A stretch of DNA of 64,000 nt from Accumulibacter sp. (GTDB lineage Bacteria > Pseudomonadota > Gammaproteobacteria > Burkholderiales > Rhodocyclaceae): the NCBI GenBank assembly GCA_024235695.1, contig JACKLX010000010.1, positions 88,100-152,099 of the forward strand. The letters run 5' to 3'. Below are positions 7,937 through 17,800 of this stretch, one piece after another (position 1 is the first letter of the stretch; each line of letters begins with the position of its first letter). The position numbers were made by a program, and so were the translations under genes. The notes under the pieces are model-generated. The model worked only from the letters and a program-made list of their open reading frames with translations. It had not been told where the DNA came from and searched no databases.

Positions 7937-10470
7937 CTACTGGGCGCTGGCCAGTACCTGCGCCACCGCCAACCGGGTTGCCTGGCGCGCCGCGTAACGG
8001 CTGGCGAGCACCGCCGCTGCCAGGGTGATCGCCGCGCCGGCGACCACCATCGGCCAGGGGATCGCCAGCGGCATCCGCCAGTGGAAGGCCTGTGGATTGA
8101 CGACGTGCGTCAGGACGGAGCCGATCGCCACGCCGCAGCCGAGGCCGATCAGCAGACCGACGCCGGCGATCAGCGCCCCTTCGAGCATTACGGCCGTGCT
8201 CAGCATGCGGCGGTCGAAACCGAGTGCAGCGAGCGTCGCCAGTTCGCGCGCGCGCAGCCAGACGCTGGCTGCCAGCGTCACCGCCAGACCGAACAGCCCG
8301 ATCAGCATCGCTGCCGCTTCGAGTGCGTAGGTCACGGCAAAGCTCTTGTCGAAGATCGACAGGCTCAACTCCCGGATGGCGGCGCTGTCGGCGAGTTCGA
8401 GTCCGTAGCGCTCGATCGGCGGCGCCAGCCAGGCGACGGCGACGCTTTGCTGACCGGGCAGCGGCCACAGGGCGAGGTCGGTCGGCTGGAAATCGCCACC
8501 GAGGCTGAGGTAGTCGTCGCGGCTGATGACCACCGCGCCGAACTGCCTGGCGTAGTCGCGCCAGACCCCGCCAACGAAGACGTCGACCTCGCGCCCGAGC
8601 AGCGGCAGGCGCAGCGTCTCGCCGGCGCCGACGCGGTAGATTTCGTGCATCGGCTCGCTGATCCAGACCAGCGGCATCGCCACCGGCGGCGTCAGCACCG
8701 GGCCGGTGAAGGGAAGGCGTGCGGCCGGGTTGTCGCGCTCGAGTTCGCGCACCAGCAGCGCGACCTTGGGTCGCCGCGGGTCGAGGGTCAGCGATGCGGT
8801 CGCCATCCGTTCGATCCGGGCGAAGGGTGCGTCGGGCGTCGCCAGTGCGTCGAGCAGGGGTTGCGGCAAGGGCGTCGCCTTGCTGCGCAGGTAGAGCGGC
8901 GCTGGCAGGACGTGGTCGAGCCAGTGGTCTACCGCGACGCGAAAGCTCGAGACCATGATCACCATGCTGGCGGTCAGTGCGAAGCTGACGATCAGCCCGC
9001 TCGCCGCGACCTGCGCCATCAGCGGCGCCTGTGCGACATTCTGCAGGGCGATTCTTTGCGGTGCGGGCAGCGGACGCTCGCTGAGCCAGCCGAACATGGT
9101 CTGCGTCAGCAACGGTGCGCTGGCGATGCCCGCAGCCAGGACCAGGGCGATCGTCGCATAGCCGGCGAGCGGCAGCTCGAACAGTGGTGGCAGCTGTGCC
9201 AGGGCAAACGCTGCCAGGGCCAGCAGTGCCGGCAGGGCGAGTCGGCTTGGCGATGCGACGATGGCGGCGGGGCGCTGTGAAAAGCCGCTGGTCAGCGCCT
9301 GCGCCAGCGCTTGCGTGCGATTGAGGTAGGCCGGATAGAAGGCGCCGGTGAGGCTGGCGAGGCAGCCCAGCGCCAGGAATGCCAGCGCCGGTACCAGGGC
9401 TGGTACGATCAGCGGCGCGCTGTCCGAGAAGTAACCGCCGCCGAGGTCGCCACCGAGCAGTTGGGTGAAAGCGACCGCCAGGATGTAGCCGAGCGAAAGT
9501 CCCAGCAGCGAACCGGGAAGGCCGATCGCCAGCCCTTCGAGCAGGACCTGCAGCAGGCGCATGCGCGGCGACAGCCCCAGTACGCCAAGCAGGGCGAATT
9601 GCGTCGAGCGTTGCGCGACCGCGGTCAGCTGGGTGGCGAAAACCAGGAAAGCGCCGGTCAGCAGGGCGACCAGCGCCAGGACGTTGAGGTTCACCCGGTA
9701 GGCGCGCGACAGGTTCGAGAGGCGGGCACTGTCGTCGTCGGCGGCACGGATCAGCAGACCCGCCGGCAGTCGTTGCGCCAGCGTCGTCCGCCAGGTCGAC
9801 AGGTCGGCGTCCGGCGCCAGGCGGACGCGGCCCTCGCTGACCGCTTCGGCGGGGCCGAATCGTTGCTGCACCCAGGCGATGTCGGCAACCAGCAGTTGCT
9901 CGTCGGGATGCGTCGCCGGCAGGTCGCCGGAAATCGTCGTGCGCCAGCGCTGCTCGCCGCGCACCAGCGTCAGCGCGTCGCCGGGACGTAGCCCGAGCCG
10001 CTCGAGCAGCGTCGGCGACGCATAGACGCCACCCGCGAAGATGTTGTCGAGCACGGCCCGATCATCATGCCGCGGCATCAGTTGGGGCATCACCGCCGCG
10101 GCACTGAAAACGTCCAGGCCGATCAAGCTGACCGGTATCGGCGAGTCGTCGATTCGTACCCGGGTTTCGATCACCGGCGCGACGACCAGCACCGCTGGGT
10201 CGCGGGCCAGCTGGTTGATGTCTGCCAGCGGCACGCTGCCGGCGCTGTCGCGGGCGGCGATCACCGCATCGGGATCGCCCTGGACGCTTTTCATCGCTCG
10301 CGCGAAGTCGGCCAGCGCGGCGTCGTTGATCAGATGGATCGCATAGCCAAGCGCGACACCGAGCCCGATCGCCAGCATCGACAGCAGCGTCGCCGCCCGG
10401 CGACTCCGGAACTGGGCACGGATCAGCCACCAGGCGAGTGTGCCGAGTGCGCTCCGATTGCCGGCGGTGA

Positions 10471-10474
<4 letters not shown>
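7937..10474 (-). CDS. ABC transporter permease with two FtsX/MacB-type domains
   Basis: An 845-residue membrane protein: an N-terminal transmembrane helix (about 25-50), a large periplasmic domain, a cluster of three helices (about 265-380), two central helices (about 415-455), a second periplasmic domain (about 510-710), and a final cluster of three helices. This is two FtsX units fused (AttF plus AttG type). Such permeases work mechanically with a LolD/MacB-type ATPase to move lipids or drive periplasmic partners rather than import solutes. The ATPase stop and this start overlap by 4 nt, so they are coupled. Confidence 0.85.
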
Positions 10475-11133
<659 letters not shown>

Positions 11134-11210
11134 CGTTCAGCCGGTACCTCGTCGGCGAACCGGCCTGCGCCACTCGCCGGTCGCACCTGCCGTGCTCCGA
11201 AAGCGCCGTT

Positions 11211-12542
11211 TCATGCTCGTGCCGGCAGGTAGGACCAGTTGATCTTGCGGCGCGGCAGCAGGTAATCGAGTTCTTCGGTCGGGCGGTCCTGCAGCCGCAG
11301 GGGGCGCTCGATCGTCAGTGCGTCGTCGACGGCCAGATCGACGATGATCGATTGGCGGCGCGGCACCTCCGGTGCATGAATCATCACCTTCGGGCTGAGT
11401 GGCTTGCCGCCGGGTGCCGAGCCGACGACGGCGCCGACCCGGCCGTCGCTGAGCTGCACGATCGAACCCGGCGGATAGACCCCCATGGCGCGCACGAAGA
11501 GCTGCAGCAAGGCGCCGTCGAAAGCCTTCTGCTCGCGCGTCCACATCGTCGACAAGGCCTCCGATGGCGACATCGCGCGGCGGTAGTCGACCGGGTTGAC
11601 GAGGTTGTCGAAGCGGTTGGCGATCGCTACCATGCGCGCCGCCAGGGGAATCGCATTGCCGCTCTGCCGATCGGGAAAACCGTTGCCGTCGAAGCGCTCG
11701 TGGTGATGCAGGATGGCGTCGAGCATCGGTGCCGTCAGGCTGCCGGCGCGGCCGGCCTCGTCAAAGCCACGGCGGCAGTGCGTCTGATAGATCGTCTCCT
11801 CGTGGCGGTTGCGATCGCTGTTGCGCAGAATCGCCGGATTTATCAACAGCTTGCCGATGTCGTGCAGCAGGGCGCCGATGCCAAGCGCCCGCAAGGCCGC
11901 TTCCGGCAGCCCGGCCTGCTTGCCGAGCAACAGCGCGAGGGTCATGACCGACAGCGAGTGCGCGGCGTGGCCGTCGTCGTGCGCCTTTTCGGCGATCAGC
12001 ACGATCGCGCTGTCGGGATCGGCGAGCAGCGCCGCGGTCGACTCTTCGCTGACCTGGGCGACCTGCTTGATCGATTCGCGCGGATTCCTGGCGAAGTCCC
12101 TGATCGCCCCGCCGACGGCCCTGGCGGCACCGAGGTAATGTTGCTGCGCCTTGTCGAGGCGGCCCCGCAGTTCGCTCATCACCCGCGAACGTTCCTGCTT
12201 CTCGGCCATGCGCGCGGCGGCGAGAGCCGCCAGCCGCTCCTTTTCTGCCGCCCGTTCCGCCTCGCGGTCGGCGCCGCGGTCGTCGTCCGGGCCAGCCGAG
12301 GCAGCGGCCTGCGATGGCGGCAGGGGTACCGTGCAGCGGGTCGGGTCACAGAACAGTTGCGGCAGTCTCATCGCCGCAATCAGCCTCGCCTGCTCGTCGT
12401 CGGCAATGACAAAGGAGTTGAACATGAACTGGTGCTCGATCCACGGGATCGGCAGCCTGACGTGCACCCCGGGACGCAGCTGCGAGGCGTCGATGCAGAT
12501 CTCTCCTTCGTGAGCGGTGATCGCGTCAGGGGCTGGCGGCAT
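11211..12542 (-). CDS. HD-GYP domain cyclic-di-GMP phosphodiesterase with DUF3391 N-terminus
   Basis: A 443-residue protein. The N-terminal DUF3391 region ([18 protein letters not shown]) precedes a charged Ala/Glu/Arg-rich probable coiled coil (about 85-125). The HD-GYP domain carries [24 protein letters not shown] and [16 protein letters not shown]. The last is the GYP loop with Phe for Tyr, and the metal-binding HD is intact. Activity on c-di-GMP is expected. ATG 12542 has AGGAC upstream and begins just before the conserved region. It appears to be transcribed alone. Confidence 0.88.
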   Translation of the reverse strand: MPPAPDAITAHEGEICIDASQLRPGVHVRLPIPWIEHQFMFNSFVIADDEQARLIAAMRLPQLFCDPTRCTVPLPPSQAAASAGPDDDRGADREAERAAEKERLAALAAARMAEKQERSRVMSELRGRLDKAQQHYLGAARAVGGAIRDFARNPRESIKQVAQVSEESTAALLADPDSAIVLIAEKAHDDGHAAHSLSVMTLALLLGKQAGLPEAALRALGIGALLHDIGKLLINPAILRNSDRNRHEETIYQTHCRRGFDEAGRAGSLTAPMLDAILHHHERFDGNGFPDRQSGNAIPLAARMVAIANRFDNLVNPVDYRRAMSPSEALSTMWTREQKAFDGALLQLFVRAMGVYPPGSIVQLSDGRVGAVVGSAPGGKPLSPKVMIHAPEVPRRQSIIVDLAVDDALTIERPLRLQDRPTEELDYLLPRRKINWSYLPARA

Positions 12543-12723
12543 GTCCTGTTCTTTCGTGTGAAGCCGACGCACGCAGGCGCGCACGACAGCCGCAACTATA
12601 GGACAGACTGGCGGCCAATCGGTAGCGTTGCCACCGACCGCCGCTGTCGGTCGGCGCCGGCCGACGCCCGCAGCGCATGACGCGACGCCCGTGCCGCGCG
12701 CGACGGCCGGCTTTTCCGTGCGC

Positions 12724-13932
12724 CTACCTGGCAGCCGGGTCGGCGCGCAAACTGGTCAGCAGCTTCTGGCCCGGACGGCCGTCGGCGGTCATCCCCAGAC
12801 GTTGCTGTTCGGCCTTGATGGCCTCGCGCGATCGCGCCCCGATCATGCCGTCGACTTCACCGATCGGATGGCCGCGGGCGGCGAGCAGGGTCTGCAGCTC
12901 GCGGCGTTCGAGCCGCGACAGACCCGGATCATCGGTCGGCCATGGGGTGACGAAGGGCTTGCCACCGCGCAGGCGGTCGGAGAGGTGAGCGATCGCCAGG
13001 GCATAGCTTTCGGCGGCGTTGTAGCCATAGATCACGTCGAAGTTGCGGAAGACCAGGAAAGCCGGACCCCGCGGGCCAGCCGGCAGGAGCAGACCGGCGG
13101 CGGCATCCGAGACGGGGATCGGCTGGCCATCGGCGCGTCGCAGCCCGCGTTTGGCCCACCAGGAGAGCGGACGTTTGTCGCGGCGTCCGGAAACGCTATC
13201 GTCGAAGTCCGCCGGTAGCAGCACCTCGTAGCCCCACGGCTGGCCTTCTCGCCAGCCGCCCTTGTGGAGGAAGTTGGCGGTCGACGCCAGCGCGTCCGGG
13301 ACGCTGGCCATCAGGTCGCGCTTGCCGTCGCCATCGCCATCGACGGCCAGCCGGAGAAAAGTCGATGGCATGAACTGCGTATGGCCAAAGGCACCCGCCC
13401 ACGACCCGACCAGCTGCTCGGGCTCGATGTCGCCGGCGTCGAGAATTTTCAGTGCGCTGAGGAACTCGCCGCTGAAATACGACTGCCGACGACCGAAGCA
13501 CGACAGCGTCCCGAGCGAGGTCAGCAGCGGCCGCTTGCCGAAATTGCGCCCGAAATTGCTCTCGACACCCCACACCGCGACGATCGTTGCCGGGTCGACC
13601 TGATAGCGCTCGCTGGACGCCGCCAGCGTGTCGGCCCACTTCGCCTGCATTGCCAGTCCGTCGGCGACCCGCTCTTCATCGACGAGCCCCGCGAGGTAGT
13701 CCCAGATCGCCGTCCGGAACTCCGGCTGGTAGTCGAGGAACTCGAGCACGCTCAGGTCGGGTGTCAAGCCGCTGGTCAGGCGGTCGAAGGAAGCCGGGGC
13801 AATGCCTTTCGACGATGCCACCGAGCGCAGTGTTTTCATGCACGACGTGAAACGCTCGTTCGGGGCAGCATCCTGGGCGGCAGCGGCGCTGCTGATCAGT
13901 GCCAGGGACAAGGCGAGGCAGGTGTTTTTCAT
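12724..13932 (-). CDS. MltB-family lytic murein transglycosylase with peptidoglycan-binding domain
   Basis: A 402-residue exported protein. It has a signal peptide (MKNTCLALSLALISSAAAA), an SLT_2 catalytic domain (about 27-325) with the catalytic glutamate in WGVESNFGRNFG and the HTQFMPSTF and YEVLLP blocks, and a C-terminal peptidoglycan-binding domain of about 60 residues (LSRLERRELQTLLAARGHPIG). It cleaves glycan strands to 1,6-anhydro-muropeptides. ATG 13932 starts exactly at the signal peptide. The absence of a lipobox points to a soluble periplasmic enzyme. Confidence 0.9.
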   Translation of the reverse strand: MKNTCLALSLALISSAAAAQDAAPNERFTSCMKTLRSVASSKGIAPASFDRLTSGLTPDLSVLEFLDYQPEFRTAIWDYLAGLVDEERVADGLAMQAKWADTLAASSERYQVDPATIVAVWGVESNFGRNFGKRPLLTSLGTLSCFGRRQSYFSGEFLSALKILDAGDIEPEQLVGSWAGAFGHTQFMPSTFLRLAVDGDGDGKRDLMASVPDALASTANFLHKGGWREGQPWGYEVLLPADFDDSVSGRRDKRPLSWWAKRGLRRADGQPIPVSDAAAGLLLPAGPRGPAFLVFRNFDVIYGYNAAESYALAIAHLSDRLRGGKPFVTPWPTDDPGLSRLERRELQTLLAARGHPIGEVDGMIGARSREAIKAEQQRLGMTADGRPGQKLLTSLRADPAAR

Positions 13933-14047
13933 GGCAGGTGGGGTCACGGTGGAAACTTGAAAGGAAGGCCGGCACGCCCGGCCGCCGGTCGTGTTGGTCG
14001 CGCGGCCGGGGGCGGCTCGGCAATGACTGGCTTGGCAGCGCGTGGCG

Positions 14048-14464
14048 TCAGGAATCGTGGGCGGCAGGTGGCCGACCGGCCTGGTCGCGCCCGGGATCGG
14101 CGCGCCGCCCTTGGCGGCCGGAAGACGATCCCGCATCCGCCTCGTCGCGGCCGCCGCTGATCACCTCGCCTTCGATGACGCGGCCGCCGCCCGGCGGCGG
14201 GTAGCCCTGTCGGGCTGCCTGTTGCTGCATCTGCTCGGCCAGATCGCGCAGGTCTCGCGGCAGGTGGCGCGTCTTCCATTTCAGGTAGGCGAAGAACAGC
14301 ACACCGACGACGAGGACGACGCCGAGTGCCACCAGCGAGAACATGAAGGCGACGACCAGAATGACGACGCCGACGGCGATGGTCAGCAGTTTGCCGAAGA
14401 CACCCATCGGCGGAGCCGCCAGTTGCGCTTGTCGCGAGTCGCTTCGTTCGTCGTTGATATTCAT
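14048..14464 (-). CDS. Small membrane protein of unknown function
   Basis: A 138-residue protein with two adjoining hydrophobic segments (about 22-62, LLTIAVGVVILVVAFMF onward), then a basic, Gln-rich amphipathic stretch and a disordered Gly/Arg/Asp-rich tail containing PPPGGGRVIEGEV. The tail pattern (VIEGEVI) recurs in small proteobacterial membrane proteins of unknown function. I do not recognise a named family. The start is ATG 14464. Confidence 0.6.
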   Translation of the reverse strand: MNINDERSDSRQAQLAAPPMGVFGKLLTIAVGVVILVVAFMFSLVALGVVLVVGVLFFAYLKWKTRHLPRDLRDLAEQMQQQAARQGYPPPGGGRVIEGEVISGGRDEADAGSSSGRQGRRADPGRDQAGRPPAAHDS

Positions 14465-14649
14465 CCGAGTCCTTGCTATCGAGTGCGGCAGGGGCTGCCC
14501 GCGCTGCCCCACTGCCACGGGGTGCTTGCCGGGCATTGTAAGTGCTAGCCAGCGGTCGGACCATCCCCGGACCGATGTCCGCGGCCATCGCCCGGCGTGC
14601 AAGGGTGCCGAAGCGCGGCGACGCCAGATGACACGAAACGAGCGGGGCC

Positions 14650-14683
14650 AAAAAAAAGGCCCGCCAGGGGGGCTGGGCGGGCC
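14650..14683 (-). terminator. Intrinsic terminator
   Basis: Read on the minus strand: an 8-bp perfect GC stem (GGCCCGCC / GGCGGGCC), a 10-nt loop and eight T. It lies about 320 nt beyond the FFLEE gene, so it may serve that transcript or an independent short RNA. Confidence 0.7.
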
Positions 14684-14780
14684 GGTGCTGCTGTCGTCGC
14701 AACGTTCCCAACGAGGGGAGGGGGAGGAGGAAAATCACGACGACAGGGAGGATGGTAGCGAGCTGAGCCGGCGCGGTCTG

Positions 14781-14806
14781 TGTCAACAGTGTTCCACTGT
14801 GTGACA
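14781..14806. promoter_or_regulatory. Operator-like imperfect palindrome
   Basis: TGTCA-ACAGTG and CACTGT-G-TGACA flank a TTC centre: an inverted repeat with one bulged base, next to the AT-rich island. No binding protein can be named. Confidence 0.3.
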
Positions 14807-15001
14807 ACGTGTAAGAATCATGATCAACAATTAATGCAATACATTAAATAACTACGATAAATATAGGAAAGATAAACTAAACATGCATGACAATGCGGCG
14901 CTGACTGGTCGCTTTGACGGGGTCGGATACGAATCCCGGCCGGCTTGCCGCGGACGGCATCGCGCAGCCGGACTCGCTGCCGAGCAATCTGCCGATGGCC
15001 T

Positions 15002-15748
15002 TCAGCTGCCGGCGTCGCAGAACACGAAGGGCCGCGCCGCGCCCGAGAACAGGTTTGCCAGCAGCGCCCGCTCCTTGCGGTCGATCGAGGTCAGGAAGTC
15101 GGCTGCCGAGCCCATCGCCCGGAAGGCATTGAAGCCGCGCTCGAGAAATTCGTGCAGATCACCGAGTCCCGCGAGCTGCGCGGGGCGACGCATCAGCTTG
15201 AGCAGACCCGTCAGCAGTGGCTTTCGGGCCAGCTTGTCGAGCGCTTCGCCCGTTTCGCGAATCAGCACGATCTGGCGCTGGCGCTCGGCCTGACAACCGA
15301 CGGCGCGGTAGGCTGCCGCGTAGGCGTCGTCGTCGATGCGCTCGATCAAGCCGGCCCGTGACAACTCGGCGACCATCGCCGCGTCGAGTTCCTCGGTCAG
15401 CGCGTCGAGCTCGACGGCGAGCGCGACGGTGTGCAGCGCCGACGCCGGCAGCATCTTGATCAGCAATGGCAGGATGCGCTCGACTTCCTCGTCACGGCTG
15501 CTGAAGTCCTTTGGACCGTAGAGGTCGGAGATGAAGAACTGCGCCGCCTGGCCGAAACGAGGGCTGGCGAGCAGGTTGGCATGGCTGCGCGCCAGCCGGC
15601 CCGCCTGCCATTCCCGCAGATAGAGCCGCCGGCGCGCTGCCGTCGGGTCGAAATTGGCTTGCGTGCGCAGGCGCTTGGCGGTCTTGAGGTGCCGACGAAG
15701 CGCGTCGGCGCTGCGCTGTTTCTCGATCGGGCTTGTCGAATCGTCCAT
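15002..15748 (-). CDS. FFLEE-motif protein of unknown function
   Basis: A 248-residue, mostly helical, charged cytoplasmic protein. Near residue 70 it has AAQFFISDLYGPKDFSSRD, which matches the FFLEE/FFxxDLYG signature of a proteobacterial family without known function. It ends with RPFVFCDAGS. No signal peptide or membrane segment is seen. It is divergent from the aldehyde dehydrogenase gene. Confidence 0.6.
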   Translation of the reverse strand: MDDSTSPIEKQRSADALRRHLKTAKRLRTQANFDPTAARRRLYLREWQAGRLARSHANLLASPRFGQAAQFFISDLYGPKDFSSRDEEVERILPLLIKMLPASALHTVALAVELDALTEELDAAMVAELSRAGLIERIDDDAYAAAYRAVGCQAERQRQIVLIRETGEALDKLARKPLLTGLLKLMRRPAQLAGLGDLHEFLERGFNAFRAMGSAADFLTSIDRKERALLANLFSGAARPFVFCDAGS

Positions 15749-15881
15749 GGCGATCAGTGCTTGCGGAGTCTGCGAGGATTATGCATGGTCGGTCGGCGGC
15801 TGTTTAGAGGGCTTCGCCTAACGGCGGCCGGGTGCGCGGCATACACTTGCCCGACACTGACGACTCACCAAGGAGCAAGCG

Positions 15882-17300
15882 ATGCCTCATCCCGACTCGC
15901 TGGCGGAACGCTTTGAACGCCAGCAGCGTGCCGCACGCGGCGATCCGAATCCGGGTCGGGAGGTGCGCGAGCGTCGCCTGCTGACGCTTGATCGCCTGCT
16001 CCGCGACAACGAGCCGGCGATCGCCGACGCCGTCAGCCGTGACTTTGGCCATCGTTCGCCGGCCGAGACGCGGCTGCTCGAACTGTTCCCCAGTCACGAG
16101 GCTATCCGCCATGCGCGCCGGCACCTGCGGCGCTGGATGCGTCCGCAGGGCCGTTCCGTGTCGCTGTGGTTTCAGCCGGGTCGTGCACAGGTGCGTTTTC
16201 AGCCGCTCGGTGCGGTGGGCATCATCGTCCCCTGGAATTATCCGATCTTCCTGGCCATCGCGCCGCTCGCCGCCGCCCTTGCCGCCGGCAATCGGGTATT
16301 GGTCAAGATGTCCGAGATGTCGCCGAACAGCGCCGCGCTGCTCGCCGAACTGGTCGCCAGGAGCTTCGCCGACGACGAACTGGCGGTCGTCGAAGGCGAC
16401 GCCAGCGTTGCGCGGGCGTTCTCGCGGCTGCCCTTCGACCATCTGCTGTTTACCGGCTCGACGCCGGTCGGCCGGCAGGTGATGCGCGCCGCTGCCGACA
16501 ATCTGACGCCGGTGACGCTCGAACTCGGTGGCAAGTCGCCGGCGATCATTGGACCGGGCCTGGCGTCCACGCAGCACTTCGCTCGCGCCGTCGAGCGCAT
16601 CATCGTCGGCAAGTGCATGAATGCCGGCCAGACCTGCATCGCACCGGACTACGTGCTGCTGCCAGCCGGACAGGAACAGGCCTTCATCGCCCGCGCGCGC
16701 CGTGTCGTCGCGCGCTGCTACCCCGACATCGCGAACAACGCCGATTACTCGACGATCGTCGACCAGCGTCATTACGCTCGCCTCTGCGGCTACGTCGACG
16801 AGGCGAGGGCGAGCGGTGCCAAGGTCGTCGATCTGGCGTCGGGCGCGGTCGCCGACCCGGCGACGCGACGCCTGCCGCCGCTGGCGCTGCTCGACGTCGG
16901 CGACGACCTGCACGTGATGCAGGACGAGATCTTCGGGCCGCTGCTGCCGATCAGGCCATACCGCGATCTCGACGAGGCGATCGCGCGGGTCAACGCGCGC
17001 CCGCGGCCGCTGGCGCTGTACTACTTCGACCGCGACCGCGCCAACATCGCGCGCGTCCTCGACGAAACCGTCTCCGGCGGCGTGACGATCAACGACACCA
17101 TCCTGCACATCGCGCAGGACGATCTGCCTTTCGGTGGCGTTGGTGCCAGCGGCATGGGCTGCTATCACGGCTTCGAGGGTTTCCAGACCTTCTCGGCAAA
17201 GAAAGCCGTCTTCCGGCAATCGCGGCTGTCCGCGATCGGCCTGTTCAAGCCGCCTTATGGTGCCTTGTTCGACCGGCTGACCCGGATCCTCCTGCGATGA
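15882..17300 (+). CDS. Coniferyl-aldehyde dehydrogenase-type aldehyde dehydrogenase
   Basis: A 472-residue NAD(P)-dependent aldehyde dehydrogenase of the short ALDH3-like class. It has VPWNYP (about 118), FTGSTPVGR, the catalytic base in LELGGKSP, and the catalytic Cys in NAGQTCIAPDY. The sequence pattern is that of CalB-type coniferyl-aldehyde dehydrogenases, but close relatives act on long-chain aliphatic aldehydes. It overlaps the next gene by 4 nt (ATGA), so it heads an operon with a Tat-exported subunit, a GMC oxidoreductase and a lipase. In that setting an aliphatic aldehyde made by the GMC enzyme is a plausible substrate. Confidence 0.85.
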   Translation: MPHPDSLAERFERQQRAARGDPNPGREVRERRLLTLDRLLRDNEPAIADAVSRDFGHRSPAETRLLELFPSHEAIRHARRHLRRWMRPQGRSVSLWFQPGRAQVRFQPLGAVGIIVPWNYPIFLAIAPLAAALAAGNRVLVKMSEMSPNSAALLAELVARSFADDELAVVEGDASVARAFSRLPFDHLLFTGSTPVGRQVMRAAADNLTPVTLELGGKSPAIIGPGLASTQHFARAVERIIVGKCMNAGQTCIAPDYVLLPAGQEQAFIARARRVVARCYPDIANNADYSTIVDQRHYARLCGYVDEARASGAKVVDLASGAVADPATRRLPPLALLDVGDDLHVMQDEIFGPLLPIRPYRDLDEAIARVNARPRPLALYYFDRDRANIARVLDETVSGGVTINDTILHIAQDDLPFGGVGASGMGCYHGFEGFQTFSAKKAVFRQSRLSAIGLFKPPYGALFDRLTRILLR

Positions 17301-17800
17301 TCGTCGGCCGTCGGCAGTTCATCAAGACCGGTCTTGCCGGCAGCGTCTTGCTGTCGTTCGCGGGCTGGCTCAACGCCGCCGGATCGCGCCAGCTGAGCGA
17401 CGCCGAACGCGAGATGCTCGCGGCGGTGGTCAACGCGATGCTCGCCGGCGTCTTGCCAACCGAGAGTCGCGAACGACGCCGGCTGGTGACGCTGACCGTC
17501 AACGGCGTGGCGACCGCGGTCTCGGGTCTTTCCGCGGCGACCCAGAAAGAGATCGGCGAGTTGTTCGGCCTGCTGGTGATCGCGCCGGCGCGCCTGGTCC
17601 TGGCCGGGGTCGGCAAGCCCTGGCGCGAGGCCAGTGTCGGCGAGGTCAGCGAATTCCTGCAGGCGTGGCGATCGAGCCGCCTGAACCTGCTGCAGAGCGC
17701 CTACGGGGCGCTCCACGATCTGACGTTCGGCGCCTGGTACGGGCGACCCGGCAGCTGGCAGGCGATCAGCTATCCTGGCCCGCCCAGGGGGTATTTCTGA
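17297..17800 (+). CDS. Tat-signal small subunit next to GMC oxidoreductase
   Basis: A 167-residue protein beginning MIVGRRQFIKTGLAG, a twin-arginine signal, then a hydrophobic stretch and AAG. The remainder is helical with LSDAEREMLAAVVNAMLAG, like gluconate-2-dehydrogenase subunit 3-type partners of GMC enzymes. The Tat signal suggests export of a folded complex, with the GMC subunit carried along. It overlaps the aldehyde dehydrogenase end by 4 nt, and its TGA overlaps the GMC start by 1 nt. Confidence 0.65.
   Translation: MIVGRRQFIKTGLAGSVLLSFAGWLNAAGSRQLSDAEREMLAAVVNAMLAGVLPTESRERRRLVTLTVNGVATAVSGLSAATQKEIGELFGLLVIAPARLVLAGVGKPWREASVGEVSEFLQAWRSSRLNLLQSAYGALHDLTFGAWYGRPGSWQAISYPGPPRGYF

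Larger units (their letters stand above)
14465..15001. other. 537-bp intergenic region with terminator, AT-rich island and palindrome
   Basis: No convincing gene is seen. It holds a minus-strand intrinsic terminator (14650-14683), a polypurine tract on the plus strand (14713-14734), an imperfect palindrome (14781-14806) and an island of unusually high AT (14818-14885). The parts would suit a short minus-strand transcript running from the AT-rich island to the terminator. Confidence 0.5.

Noticed and set aside
14660-14807. An Ile/Leu/Val-rich frame before the minus-strand terminator, suggestive of an ilv or leu attenuator leader peptide
   Set aside because: No ATG or GTG with a ribosome binding site, no stop before the hairpin, and no amino acid biosynthesis gene downstream. 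The Leu/Val codons arise from the pyrimidine-rich strand of a purine tract.
14918-14942. A T-arm-like sequence (GGGGTCGGATACGAATCCC) suggesting a tRNA
   Set aside because: The loop is nine bases instead of seven, and no acceptor or anticodon arm can be drawn.
15804-17219. A 471-codon antisense frame under the aldehyde dehydrogenase
   Set aside because: Shadow of a clear gene; no domain pattern.
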